Virus record (IMG/VR): IMGVR_UViG_3300025671_000284
Span: 1 to 31,972 of that record
Strand: one strand, 5' to 3'
Length of the DNA stretch: 31,972 nt
Source: a virus
Below, in pieces: positions 22,385-31,018 of this stretch. The position numbers and the translations under genes are program-made. Under the pieces are notes generated by a model, which was not told the DNA's origin, did not search any database, and saw nothing but the letters and a program-made list of their open reading frames with translations. Every line of letters begins with the position of its first letter. Position 1 is the first letter of the stretch.

Positions 22385-23335
22385 TTACGACGTGGTAAGG
22401 TCAGCTACGATGCCGTGTGCGGCTTCGTTGTTAACCTTCAGGCCGTACTCAACGAGCATCAGGCGCTTCTCGGCGTCGCCGGTCTTCGCCAGTTCCATCT
22501 GCTGGATCGGACGCAGAACAGCCATCGACGCATACTGCGGATCAACGACGAAAGCGTCACGAGCGCGCTGGAAGCGGTTAGGCACGATGTTCACAGTACC
22601 GAAGTCCGATACGTAAACGTCGGCTGCGCCAACGATCTGTGCCTGCTGGCCAGCAGGAACGTCACGGAAGCGAGTCGCGATGCCGGTGAAGCCCGAAGCA
22701 ACTTGCTTGTTGTGCGAGCCAACCATGAGCATCTTAGGCGTACCACCTGATTCCCAAACCTGGGCGATCACGTCTTTCAACTGATCTTCAGTGAAAGCGC
22801 GCTGCGTACCATCGGTACGAGCAGCGATACCAGCCGTGTCAGCGCCACCAGAACCGAAGTCGGTGTTGGTTTTGATGAAAGCCGGCAGACCAGCAGTACG
22901 GCGAGCCGTAGTGGTGTTACCTGCTACTGGCGACTGGTTGGCGAGCAGTGCGCTCTCCATGTCACGCTTCAGTTCAGAACCCAGCTTTGCAAGCTGATAT
23001 GTCAGTTCGCTACGACGACCTGCTTTGTCGAGAGCTTCGAGCGTACCCGAAATAACGACGTTCTTCGTGCTGATCTGTGTGTAGTTACCGATCCGCGAGG
23101 TCGGGCTAACAGCAGTGAACGAAGAAATGTCGTCGCCTTCAAGAGCAGCGTTCGAAGCCGAAGCAGCAGCAAGGCTGTCAGTCTGCCATTCGAAGTAGGT
23201 GTTCTTGACGTTCTCGCGACCGATGTTCGAGATGAACGGAGTTTCTTCTGGCGAAATGTTGTAGATGACATTCGACAGGTCTTCACGAATACCAACAGCC
23301 GAATAACGGGTGAAGGTGTTTGCTACAATAGCCAT
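22385..23335 (-). CDS. Major capsid protein (SU10-type, HK97 fold)
   Basis: 316 aa with the pattern of the SU10/DUF5309 capsid family: VGIREDLSNVIYNISPEETP then FISNIGRENVKNTYFEWQTD, a middle SRIGNYTQISTKNVVISGTL, the long helix region AKLGSELKRDMESALLANQS and a late MLMVGSHNKQVASGFTGIAT, ending EYGLKVNNEAAHGIVADLTT. It is preceded by a separate scaffold gene and lacks an N-terminal delta domain, consistent with external scaffolding. It forms the icosahedral shell. Start ATG 23335, with a weak AGGGA upstream. It follows the scaffold gene by 12 bases and is followed by a stem-loop. Confidence 0.92.
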   Translation of the reverse strand: MAIVANTFTRYSAVGIREDLSNVIYNISPEETPFISNIGRENVKNTYFEWQTDSLAAASASNAALEGDDISSFTAVSPTSRIGNYTQISTKNVVISGTLEALDKAGRRSELTYQLAKLGSELKRDMESALLANQSPVAGNTTTARRTAGLPAFIKTNTDFGSGGADTAGIAARTDGTQRAFTEDQLKDVIAQVWESGGTPKMLMVGSHNKQVASGFTGIATRFRDVPAGQQAQIVGAADVYVSDFGTVNIVPNRFQRARDAFVVDPQYASMAVLRPIQQMELAKTGDAEKRLMLVEYGLKVNNEAAHGIVADLTTS

Positions 23336-23347
23336 AACTAAAAGTCC

Positions 23348-24388
23348 CTAAATGAGTTTATCCAAGAGTTTGGCGGCGTCAGCGACGCGACCAGTTTGTG
23401 CGAGACGCTTGGACGCTCTCTTAATATCAACGGAACCGGACTTTGCAGAAGAGTTGCTGGAACCTGGGCGGACAACACGAGCTTTTTTCTTGGCCGGTTG
23501 TTTCGCTTTTTCCACGTTCTTAACACCCTTATCATACAGCATGGCTTTACGGATAAGAGCAATATGAGCGGCCTGTGTGAGAGAATTAACATCCTGCTCA
23601 GTTAGTCCGTTCGATGTCGCCCATTCCCGCAGTTCTTGGGCTTCCCGCATCATCGTCTCTTGATCTTTCCATTCAGGAATGACTTCAGGGAGTCTGGCAC
23701 GTTCGGCTTGAACAACCGCTTGCATCTGCTGTGTACGCTGCTTGGTTTCTTCCTCGGTGAGACGCCACTGCTCGGCCTGAATAGCGGCCAGCCTTTGCGT
23801 TTGTTCATCCTTGGTTTTACGCCAATGCCGTTCCAATCTAGCAGCCTCAATGGGGTCTTCATCATAAAGAGTATCCCAGTCAGGCTCTGCCGCGTTCTGC
23901 TGCTGAATCTGCTGTTGCAGGATCGGCAGTAGTTGCGCGTATTGAGTGCGTTCCGCACGAATGGCTTCCACTTCAGCTTCAAGCGACTTGCGCTGCTCGG
24001 CCAGAGCGGTAGCTTTCCGCGTATAATCTGCGGTTCGAGAATAGCCGTTCCGAAGTTCGGCAAGGGTGACTTCCATCTCTTCCCCATCAACTTTAACCTT
24101 GAGGGTAAGGTCTTCTGAAAGTTCCTGCGTAGCTTCTTCTTCAACTTCCTCGTCGTCAGATTCAGAATCTTCAACATCGTCAGCCTCGTCGTACTCAGTT
24201 TCTTCTTCGTACTCTTCGACTTCTTCAGTCTCAGATTCCTGATCAAGCTCCTGCTCTTCAGCTTCTTCTTGATCTAGCGCCTCAGCTTCTTCTTGGTTGT
24301 CCTGTTCGGGGCCAAGCAAATTGCTGATGGCAAGAGTTGCTTCGTGAAGGCCGATCCCGCCTTGGGGGTTGCCGTCTTCAATCGCCAT
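23348..24388 (-). CDS. Scaffolding protein
   Basis: 346 aa with an extremely acidic N-terminal third (EEVEEYEEETEYDEADDVED, about residues 30-95), a short folded segment (LTLKVKVDGEEMEVTLAELR, then NGYSRTADYTRKATALAEQR), long helices for residues 125-270 and a basic C-terminus (AKQPAKKKARVVRP, then DIKRASKRLAQTGRVADAAK). This arrangement, right before the capsid gene, is typical of phage scaffolds, whose basic helical C-terminus binds the capsid. Internal only, so it leaves or is cut before DNA packing. ATG 24388 has AAGGTGAT 5 bases upstream. Confidence 0.88.
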   Translation of the reverse strand: MAIEDGNPQGGIGLHEATLAISNLLGPEQDNQEEAEALDQEEAEEQELDQESETEEVEEYEEETEYDEADDVEDSESDDEEVEEEATQELSEDLTLKVKVDGEEMEVTLAELRNGYSRTADYTRKATALAEQRKSLEAEVEAIRAERTQYAQLLPILQQQIQQQNAAEPDWDTLYDEDPIEAARLERHWRKTKDEQTQRLAAIQAEQWRLTEEETKQRTQQMQAVVQAERARLPEVIPEWKDQETMMREAQELREWATSNGLTEQDVNSLTQAAHIALIRKAMLYDKGVKNVEKAKQPAKKKARVVRPGSSNSSAKSGSVDIKRASKRLAQTGRVADAAKLLDKLI

Positions 24389-24411
24389 ATATCACCTTTT
24401 CATAGTGTAGT

Positions 24412-24648
24412 TCAACTCCTCGACGCAATAGTTCCATCATCGAGGATTGCCCGGAGTCGGGCTTCCAAACGCTCAAGGCATTTGAGCGTGAGAAATAGAT
24501 CAGTTCGTTTATCGTAGTCATTGACTTCGGACGAACGCCATTCCTTGAATATATCCTCCTCAACAGTGCTGAACGCATCGAGCAGCACTTCGTCCTCCAA
24601 AAGACGCTTGGCGTGATTAGCTTTTGCTATAATTTCTTCTTTGGTCAT
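24412..24648 (-). CDS. Small conserved head-module protein (78 aa)
   Basis: 78 aa, helical: MTKEEIIAKANHAKRLLEDE, then DAFSTVEEDIFKEWRSSE and LKCLERLEARLRAILDDGTI. Related short helical proteins, with an IFKEW segment and a late LEARLRAILDDG, appear between portal and scaffold genes of many environmental phages without known function. The ATG overlaps the stop of the 678-aa gene (ATGA at 24645-24648), and it ends 23 bases before the scaffold start. Possibly a portal or scaffold co-assembly factor. Confidence 0.7.
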   Translation of the reverse strand: MTKEEIIAKANHAKRLLEDEVLLDAFSTVEEDIFKEWRSSEVNDYDKRTDLFLTLKCLERLEARLRAILDDGTIASRS

Positions 24649-26681
24649 ATGAGTGTTGTGTCTACTGGAGTGTTAGGTCCAAGTACACCCGTCGCTGGGG
24701 CAGTAGGGGTAATCGGCGCGGAGCCGCCAAAGAAGTTAAACTCTGGTCCAAATCCATAGGTTTCATAGTCGCCGGTATATGGCTGGAACTCGCCACGAGT
24801 AAACGTCGGCATAGGCCCAAGTTGCGAAACATACGGCGCGGTAGCCCCACCGCCGCCGCCGCCGCCAAGACCCAATACCCCGCCCAAAGCGTCGAGGCCG
24901 ATAGAGCCGAGGCTGTAGTATTTAATGATTTCGTCGAGCAGGCTGATGCCTGTCCCCATAGTGGTCGTGCCATCTGTCGGCGTTTGGCCGCTTTGAAGTA
25001 TACCGCCAGTAGGAAGCGCACCTGCCGCCACTGATCCCACAGTTGCTGCGCCAATAAGTTCTTCGGCGCCAGGCATAGGTTCTAGGAGCGGCCCTTCTAC
25101 AATAATAGGCTTGCCTTCCGTCGTCGGGACGCCTGCTCCAGCCGCAGCGCCTGCAAGCCCCGCCATAAATTCTGGCGAGGAGGCTTCGTCAACAGTAGGC
25201 CGCGTTTCCTCCACAATAATAGGCTCGCCTTCCGTCGTCGGTATACCGTCTGATCCCAGCGCATTAGCTACGCCTGACGCAAAAGGTTCAACAGCTTTTG
25301 CAAAAGTAGACGAAGGTCGCGTTCCCGGCACAATAATTTGATTTTCAGTTGGCGCGACTTCTGGGACACCAGTCTGTGTCCCCGCAAGGTCTGGTAAAAC
25401 AGAAGAAACTACCGATCCCGCGCCAGATTCGATAAGCGGGGCAAGGCTGCGCTCTACAAGAATGTTACCTGCTTGTTCAGCGGCTTTTTGCGCTATAGCA
25501 CTTTCGGCTGCGCTCTGGCCTACGCCCAGCGCGCTTGAAATGTCTTTCCCCAAGCCAGTTCCCTGCATAAGTCCCGCTGTCCCAGCGGTAAGGCCAGCGC
25601 GCAACAATGTGTCTTCAAGAGAACGGCCTTGCACGGTGCTAGACGCCGCAGAGCCTAATGTGGCACCGAGTACGGGGCCGACACCGGGAATCATCGCCCC
25701 AGCAACAGGGAGCGCGATGTCGGTAACATTCGCACCTGCTGCACTAAGCGCCCCGCCTGCCGCGCCGCCCGCAAGCGCCGCTGGAACCGCAGCCAAGCCT
25801 AGCCCACCAGTCGCCGCGCCCAACAAGCCTACGCCCGCGCCAAGAGCTATGTCGCCAAGAATGTTGCCAAGAGCGTCGCTCTTGGGCTTGTCCCGCGCCA
25901 TAGTAGACCAACTCTCGCTACCGGACTTGCGCATCTCTACGCGCCAATCGGCATTTGTGCCACCTGTAGCAGATAGGTTCTGCGCCATAGAGTAAACGTC
26001 TTGCAGACCTTGCGCGCCTACGCCTTCAGCTACGTACTGGCCAGTGCGAGCGTCGTACAAACGGTAGCCTGCGTTCTCATCGAGAGGCACGAACGCGCTT
26101 GGGTTGCCTTTCACGTCCGCAGGGTTGGCTGCGTTAGTTGAGAAGAAATAGCCTAGCTGGTCGTCAAGAGACATCCAGTCGAGGGCGGCGTTTTCAGAAG
26201 GATTGCGGAATGCGCTGAGGGGTGTTGACGCGGTGGGCGGCGTATACGACGGAAGGACACGCATGTCGCCAGCTAGTGCAGCAATGTTTTCAGGACTTAA
26301 ACCGGCGCTGACTGCTTTATTGCGCAGATTTGGATCAAGTGTGCTGACCATACCGCCGGACGTGTCAGGTATAAAGCCAGTGTCTTGCGGCACCTGAACA
26401 ACATTACCTTTTTCATCCAAGACATACTTGTTGGCGCCTCTGACAAACATATCCGCAACCGGATCGTAGACTGGCGTAGGGGTCGGAGTTGGTGTAGGCG
26501 TTGGGACTGATGCAGGCACTTTCTGCTCCGGCGCAACTTGCACCACTCGCGTATTCGTAATAGGCGGCGCGGAAGGCATCGTAATTTGCGCAGGCCCGCC
26601 TTGATACTCAGCGCGAGGCAGCAGGGACGCTATCGTGTCTGGAGTAACGAGCGGATCATACATGGTAGGAAGTAGCGCCAT
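24645..26681 (-). CDS. Large Gly/Ala-rich hypothetical structural protein (678 aa)
   Basis: No family recognized. Residues about 58-70 are a Pro-Thr repeat (VPTPTPTPTPTPVY). A folded region (about 70-270) follows (DPVADMFVRGANKYVLDEKG; ADWRVEMRKSGSESW). From about 275 to 390 comes an extended hydrophobic Gly/Ala region (LGDIALGAGVGLLGAATGG then LGLAAVPAALAGGAAGGALS and ALPVAGAMIPGVGPVLGATL), like phage ejection or membrane-penetrating proteins. Residues about 440-560 hold a duplicated EGEPIIVEETRPTV / EGKPIIVEGP segment. The ATG overlaps the portal stop as TAATG. Its place between portal and scaffold is unusual and suggests a virion protein made with the head. Coding is certain; the role is inferred. 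Confidence 0.7.
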   Translation of the reverse strand: MALLPTMYDPLVTPDTIASLLPRAEYQGGPAQITMPSAPPITNTRVVQVAPEQKVPASVPTPTPTPTPTPVYDPVADMFVRGANKYVLDEKGNVVQVPQDTGFIPDTSGGMVSTLDPNLRNKAVSAGLSPENIAALAGDMRVLPSYTPPTASTPLSAFRNPSENAALDWMSLDDQLGYFFSTNAANPADVKGNPSAFVPLDENAGYRLYDARTGQYVAEGVGAQGLQDVYSMAQNLSATGGTNADWRVEMRKSGSESWSTMARDKPKSDALGNILGDIALGAGVGLLGAATGGLGLAAVPAALAGGAAGGALSAAGANVTDIALPVAGAMIPGVGPVLGATLGSAASSTVQGRSLEDTLLRAGLTAGTAGLMQGTGLGKDISSALGVGQSAAESAIAQKAAEQAGNILVERSLAPLIESGAGSVVSSVLPDLAGTQTGVPEVAPTENQIIVPGTRPSSTFAKAVEPFASGVANALGSDGIPTTEGEPIIVEETRPTVDEASSPEFMAGLAGAAAGAGVPTTEGKPIIVEGPLLEPMPGAEELIGAATVGSVAAGALPTGGILQSGQTPTDGTTTMGTGISLLDEIIKYYSLGSIGLDALGGVLGLGGGGGGGATAPYVSQLGPMPTFTRGEFQPYTGDYETYGFGPEFNFFGGSAPITPTAPATGVLGPNTPVDTTLI

Positions 26682-28927
26682 TACATCATCCCTTCTGGTG
26701 GCATCGGGCCTTCCGGCATCGGCATCGGCGCAGGCTCTGGGGCAGGCATGGGCATCGGCGCAGGAGCCGGAGCAGGCTGCATGGCCTGCTTCATAAACTC
26801 GCGGTCACGCTGCATCATGGCTTGAATGCTGGCGGTATTAACTTGAGTGTTATACTTTGCCTCGATTTCCGCTGCTCTTAACATTACGTCTGCATCGATC
26901 TTGTCGCGCTCACGATCATCCTTACGAAGCATCTCTTCGCGTTCAAGTTCAAGTTCGGCGGCTTTCTTCTGGATGTCGGCCTGAATAGATTGCGCCTGCA
27001 CTTGCGCCAAGATTTCTTCAGGCGAAGGTGGCGGTGGCGGGGGAGGTGGCGGTGGTGGCTGAGTGGCAGGGTCTTTAAAGAACATATTGGGGTCTTTGAA
27101 CCCAGCCAAGGCCAACATCTGCGCCAGGGTATTACGATACTGCCCCAGATCAACGAGCGGGTTGTTCTGCACACCGCCTTGCTGGATCAGCATTTCCTGC
27201 TTCTGGGCGATTTGTGCGAGGAACGCCAGTTTCTCTTCGTTAGTTCCAGTGCCAAGCGCAACATTGACGAGAACATCCATATTCGCATCCCACACACGCG
27301 GGTCAATCGGCACAAACTGATTGCGCAGACGAACCATACGCGGCGCGTCTTGATACGTCGTCACAAGATACAGCGCCTTCTTAAACAGGCTCTTCATACC
27401 CGTCTCTGCAAAAATACGGCAGATGAGTTCAATATGCTGCTGTGCTGCGGTGACTGTCGCCGCGACCGCAGCGCGGGTAGACGACTGAAGCGCGTTTGCA
27501 TCAAGACCCGCAGCGGCCTTGCTGATACCTGTGCGGTTCTCACGCAGTTCATCCATATACTGCAACATCGGGAACGCTGCTTGGCCGACAAAGGGCTGGG
27601 AGAACGGCTGCACCATGCCCGGTGCGCGCATACGAATGATACCACCTACTTCGGTGTTCATTACGTCTTCGAGGTTGACTTGACCTTCGACAACAGCAGT
27701 ACGCGGGTGGATAGACTGCGCCAGGCTGTCGAGCATATTACGCAGGATATTCGACTTGATAAGCTGGATGTCCATAACGACATCCGCAATCGACATACCA
27801 AAGAAGGTATGTGGCTCTGGATCAGGACAAAAGTCTACAAACGGGATGTGATCGCACGGTTCGTTGTGCAAAATCCGGTAGGCGCTGCCCCCGACACAGA
27901 CACGGCGCAGTTCGGCGATACCGTCGCCGTCCATATCTACATAGAGGTACGCTTCAATATATTCGATCTTACGGCTTGCGAGGTCTGTTCGGCCCGCGCC
28001 AAGTATCGTTGCGTCCGGATTCCGGTCGAAGGCTTCTTCGTTCCCATTAAAGTCTTCGGTTGTTTCGTAGCCAAGGTCTTCAATCTCGTCGAGGTCGTAG
28101 CCCATCTTAACAAGATCGGAGACAGTTACATACCGGCGGTGGCCGACAAATTCGGCTTCTTCCAGAGATTTCGCTTGGCGGTCGATCAGAAACTCTTCAG
28201 GCGGAACAGACGCTACAGCAACGCGGCCCTTAGTTGTTGTGCGGACAACGGTGCAAGAGTACGTCGCAGGCGTCTGCGACATCATCATCATACCATCGGG
28301 GCCGACAGTTTCTGTTTCCGAGGTTTCAATTTCAACGTCACGAAGTTCTACGTCAGGGTCGGATACCAGAACAGTGAAGGATTGTTCGTCTAGTCCAGTA
28401 TAGTCGATAGTCTCGACATTCTTCTCTTCGTCCCACCAAATTTTCATGATACCGTTCTTACGGATCAGCGCATCTTTGAAAGACGAGTAACAGACGTTGA
28501 AAAAGTTATTATCGCGGGTCAGACAGTAGTTGACGTATTCCGTCGCCTGCTCGGCGCTCTGCACATCTTCCGGCCCGTTCGGCGCGTACTCGACAACATT
28601 GTTGGCGGAAAAGAACACGCGCATGATTGACGGCATGATAGCCTGGACGGTGTCGCGCACGTCCATTGATACGACTTGGCTGCGACCTTCTTCTTCGTTT
28701 CCGAACGGCTCGCCTTTGTAATATTCGCCGGCTGTCGCTCGCTGGGGGCTGATAACATCATCAACATAATCGACGGCGTCATCTATCTCGGCTGAGACAA
28801 TACCGTGTAAGTCGTCTTCAGTGACGCCCTGAAACTCCTCTTCTTCCATGTCCTCCGGCATCTCGCCGTTAGCGGCCATGTCAATTTCCTCGTCGGAGGG
28901 TTTACTGTTGTCGCGGTATTTCGCCAT
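26681..28927 (-). CDS. Portal protein (P22-like)
   Basis: 748 aa, the normal length of P22-type portals. Recognizable stretches are the N-terminal helix region DDAVDYVDDVISPQRATAGE, the EEEGRSQVVSMDVRDTVQAI and MPSIMRVFFSANNVVEYAP segment, the wing IEYIEAYLYVDMDGDGIAEL, the crown-near PFVDFCPDPEPHTFFGMSIA and the stem SNILRNMLDSLAQSIHPRTA, with NRTGISKAAAGLDANALQ. The C-terminal 130 residues are low complexity: an 11-Pro run, a helical coil rich in Glu/Arg, and a Pro/Met/Ala tail (PMPMPAPEPAPMPMPEG). It forms the dodecameric gate through which TerL drives DNA. It follows the endonuclease VII gene. Confidence 0.93.
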   Translation of the reverse strand: MAKYRDNSKPSDEEIDMAANGEMPEDMEEEEFQGVTEDDLHGIVSAEIDDAVDYVDDVISPQRATAGEYYKGEPFGNEEEGRSQVVSMDVRDTVQAIMPSIMRVFFSANNVVEYAPNGPEDVQSAEQATEYVNYCLTRDNNFFNVCYSSFKDALIRKNGIMKIWWDEEKNVETIDYTGLDEQSFTVLVSDPDVELRDVEIETSETETVGPDGMMMMSQTPATYSCTVVRTTTKGRVAVASVPPEEFLIDRQAKSLEEAEFVGHRRYVTVSDLVKMGYDLDEIEDLGYETTEDFNGNEEAFDRNPDATILGAGRTDLASRKIEYIEAYLYVDMDGDGIAELRRVCVGGSAYRILHNEPCDHIPFVDFCPDPEPHTFFGMSIADVVMDIQLIKSNILRNMLDSLAQSIHPRTAVVEGQVNLEDVMNTEVGGIIRMRAPGMVQPFSQPFVGQAAFPMLQYMDELRENRTGISKAAAGLDANALQSSTRAAVAATVTAAQQHIELICRIFAETGMKSLFKKALYLVTTYQDAPRMVRLRNQFVPIDPRVWDANMDVLVNVALGTGTNEEKLAFLAQIAQKQEMLIQQGGVQNNPLVDLGQYRNTLAQMLALAGFKDPNMFFKDPATQPPPPPPPPPPPSPEEILAQVQAQSIQADIQKKAAELELEREEMLRKDDRERDKIDADVMLRAAEIEAKYNTQVNTASIQAMMQRDREFMKQAMQPAPAPAPMPMPAPEPAPMPMPEGPMPPEGMM

Positions 28928-28937
28928 CTAGTTTGTC

Positions 28938-29303
28938 CTATTTACGCTCGGCGGAACGCTTTTTGTCCAAATACAGAATTGCCTCTTGTAACACAACTGC
29001 GCGATCTTTTGCATAGCCTAGCATGAGATTACAGAGATGGCATAAAATTCCGCGTACAATGTTAGTGTCGTGGCAGTGATCTACGACGCTTTGACGGCCA
29101 TGTTTGTCAGTTTCAACATCTAGCTCACATGAACAAATAGCACACTGGCCGTTCTGACTTTCAAGCAAATCTACAAGTTCGGCGTAGTTAAGTTTATATC
29201 TGCGGTTAAGATTATGACATCTGTTGCAGAACGTGCGTCTGCTAGAATATTCCTTTATTGGCCGCTCGTGATTACAGCGACTGCAAGTTTTCGTCTCTGT
29301 CAT
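28938..29303 (-). CDS. Recombination endonuclease VII-type (T4 gp49-like) nuclease
   Basis: 121 aa. A paired-Cys zinc site (CSRCNHERP and CNRCHN near residues 8-29; CAIC near 54) precedes the His-Me finger motif VVDHCHDTNIVRGILCHLCN, the core of endonuclease VII family proteins (DHDH...RG-LC--CN). Family members cut Holliday junctions and branches before packaging; free-standing HNH enzymes in this place could also be mobile homing genes. It sits between the terminase transcription terminator and the portal gene, unlike most structural modules. GGAGGGGG lies 9 bases upstream of ATG 29303. The portal gene begins 10 bases downstream. Confidence 0.9.
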   Translation of the reverse strand: MTETKTCSRCNHERPIKEYSSRRTFCNRCHNLNRRYKLNYAELVDLLESQNGQCAICSCELDVETDKHGRQSVVDHCHDTNIVRGILCHLCNLMLGYAKDRAVVLQEAILYLDKKRSAERK

Positions 29304-29358
29304 TCACGGACCCCCTCCGTCAACTTTCAGAGACACGACAATACACTTTGTTTTGTCT

Positions 29359-29396
29359 AAATAAAAGGGGGCCGGTGATTGCGCGCACCGACCCCC
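29359..29396 (-). terminator. Rho-independent terminator after the TerL gene
   Basis: On the minus strand a stem (GGGGG and CGGTG, each paired, with one C-A mismatch between them; 29367-29377 with 29386-29396) surrounds an 8-base loop and is followed by TTTTATTT (29366-29359). This is a textbook intrinsic terminator about 100 bases after the TerL stop. It would separate the recombinase-TerL unit from endonuclease VII, portal and the structural genes unless read-through or a phage-specific promoter serves them. No good sigma70-type promoter was found between it and 29303. Confidence 0.8.
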
Positions 29397-29469
29397 TAAA
29401 GCAACGAATAAGGGAAGGAGAGGAGGAAAACCCTATTCGCGCCGCTCTACCCTAAGCAGAGGAGCTATG

Positions 29470-29494
29470 TCTAATATAGTCTAATATAGTCTAA
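29470..29494. repeat. Short 10-bp direct repeats at the TerL stop
   Basis: TCTAATATAG occurs at 29470-29479 and 29480-29489, with a third partial copy (TCTAATTA) running into the TerL stop codon at 29495-29497. The 10-bp spacing equals one helical turn, so a protein could bind one face. The rest of the non-coding stretch 29397-29469 contains a weaker stem GAATAAGGG / CCCTATTC (29406-29414 with 29431-29438) and nothing else recognized. Confidence 0.6.
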
Positions 29495-31018
29495 TTACAC
29501 AAGCCCCCTAATGTTTCTGCGCAGCGGGCCTTTGTTTGCGGCGGACAGTGAGTATCCATGCAACGCCGTAGATACATCTGTGGCTAGACAAAGACATAAC
29601 GCATCAGCTTTGTCGGGACTGCCAAGGCCGCGCTTCTTCATACTTTCTTTACTCTCGACTTGCATCTTGCCGGCGGAGGTAAAGCTATATCTTGGCGCAG
29701 CTAATTCGGCGAACAAGACTTCATCTTTAGGTATCTTCACATCACGATTTGCCAGCCAGGCTTTGGCCTTAAACCAAAGCTCGGCCCGTAAATTGGCGTA
29801 TGTGCCTTTCATCGCCGGGCTTTCCGCCACGTTGATACCTCTGGCTGGCAAGCCCAATTCACGCAGACGGTCAAGAACACCCGCACCTAGCCCGATACTA
29901 TCGACTAATATCTCGACTGGCTGCTTGCTGGGCGGCAGTGCCTCGTATTCGGCCACGACAGCCCCCGTCAACTGCATCAAGTCCAGCCCTTTCCAGGTCT
30001 GTATCTCTTCGACGACGGAACCTCGGCGCTTGGCTAGGGCGCTGGCGTCACTACCCATACGCGCAACGTCCAGACCCCACACGCCAGCAGCGTTCTCGTT
30101 CACGCCCATGTCGCGGTTCATAGCTCCATCAATCAGTTCAACGGGGATCACGGTGTCTTCTTCGCGTGGCGGGAAGTTACCTAGAACGCGCACATGATAG
30201 GCGGGACTATCTTCGCCATATCGTAGTTGCATCTCCTTGACGAAGTCTTCGGACACACGCGGGCTGTCGAGACACGACACATGAAAAGTCTTCCACTCGC
30301 CTTTGAGGCGATTGTGCGTGTCGTAAAACATACCTGTGTTTCTGGTCGGGTTACCTAGAAGCAAGGTCGTGGCGCTATGGCCAGACATCGAACCCGACGC
30401 AGCCTCGAACACGCTCTCTGGAACACCAGACGCCTCATCGGCCACCAGCAAAACATGGTCCGAGTGAATACCCTGCAACGCTTCGGGAGTCTCCGCCCTC
30501 GAGGTACGCGCAGAAATAAAGGCTTCAGTCGGCGATGCTTTGAGTTCGATACGGTCACTTTTAACTTCAACCAACGTCTTCAGAACATCTGGCAACTCAT
30601 TGACCCACCGCTTGAGTTCGGCGAACATGGCGTCGAACAACTGGCTGGATGTCGGCGCGGTGACGACCACCTTCACCGGATAGCGCGTCAAAAAGTAATG
30701 TAACATCGCCCAGGATGCCGCAGTAGACTTGCCTACGCCGTGGCCGGATCGCACCGAGATACGGCGGTGGCCTTTGCTGATCGCTTCAAGAAACTTGACT
30801 TGCCACGGGTCTGGGCGGACGCGCAGAACATCGCGCACGAAACCAGCCGGATCGTCTTTATACTTCTTCAAAAACTGCAAAAAGAAGTTTGGCTGCTGCT
30901 GGCTGCTCTGGGACATTAAGTCCGCAGCTTCCTTTGCAGCTTTGGCGGCTCTGGACGGGTTTGTCGTTTTAGGCTTCGTAGCCTTCTTCTTTGTCTTAGG
31001 GCTGGTGGACGAAGTCAT
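29495..31018 (-). CDS. terL: Terminase large subunit
   Basis: 507 aa. ATPase: Walker A SGHGVGKSTA (about residues 91-100), adenine-region VVVTAPTSSQLFDAMF, Walker B VLLVADEASG and coupling motif LLLGNPTRN. RNase H nuclease: GLDVARMGSDASAL (first Asp), VEILVDSIGLGAGVLDRL (second) and GLGSPDKADALCLCLA (third Asp). A Lys/Ser/Ala-rich N-terminal tail of about 40 residues precedes the motor. The frame extends upstream to a TTG at 31084, but ATG 31018 has CAGGAGAG about 5 bases upstream and is chosen. It translocates DNA into the prohead and cuts the concatemer. Its start overlaps the end of the recombinase gene by 23 bases. No small terminase gene is visible in this window. Confidence 0.95.
   Translation of the reverse strand: MTSSTSPKTKKKATKPKTTNPSRAAKAAKEAADLMSQSSQQQPNFFLQFLKKYKDDPAGFVRDVLRVRPDPWQVKFLEAISKGHRRISVRSGHGVGKSTAASWAMLHYFLTRYPVKVVVTAPTSSQLFDAMFAELKRWVNELPDVLKTLVEVKSDRIELKASPTEAFISARTSRAETPEALQGIHSDHVLLVADEASGVPESVFEAASGSMSGHSATTLLLGNPTRNTGMFYDTHNRLKGEWKTFHVSCLDSPRVSEDFVKEMQLRYGEDSPAYHVRVLGNFPPREEDTVIPVELIDGAMNRDMGVNENAAGVWGLDVARMGSDASALAKRRGSVVEEIQTWKGLDLMQLTGAVVAEYEALPPSKQPVEILVDSIGLGAGVLDRLRELGLPARGINVAESPAMKGTYANLRAELWFKAKAWLANRDVKIPKDEVLFAELAAPRYSFTSAGKMQVESKESMKKRGLGSPDKADALCLCLATDVSTALHGYSLSAANKGPLRRNIRGLV

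Noticed and set aside
26990-28393. 467-aa plus-strand open frame opposite the portal gene
   Set aside because: It is a long antisense frame, but the minus-strand portal protein is unmistakable. The plus frame looks like random Arg/His/Cys-rich sequence.
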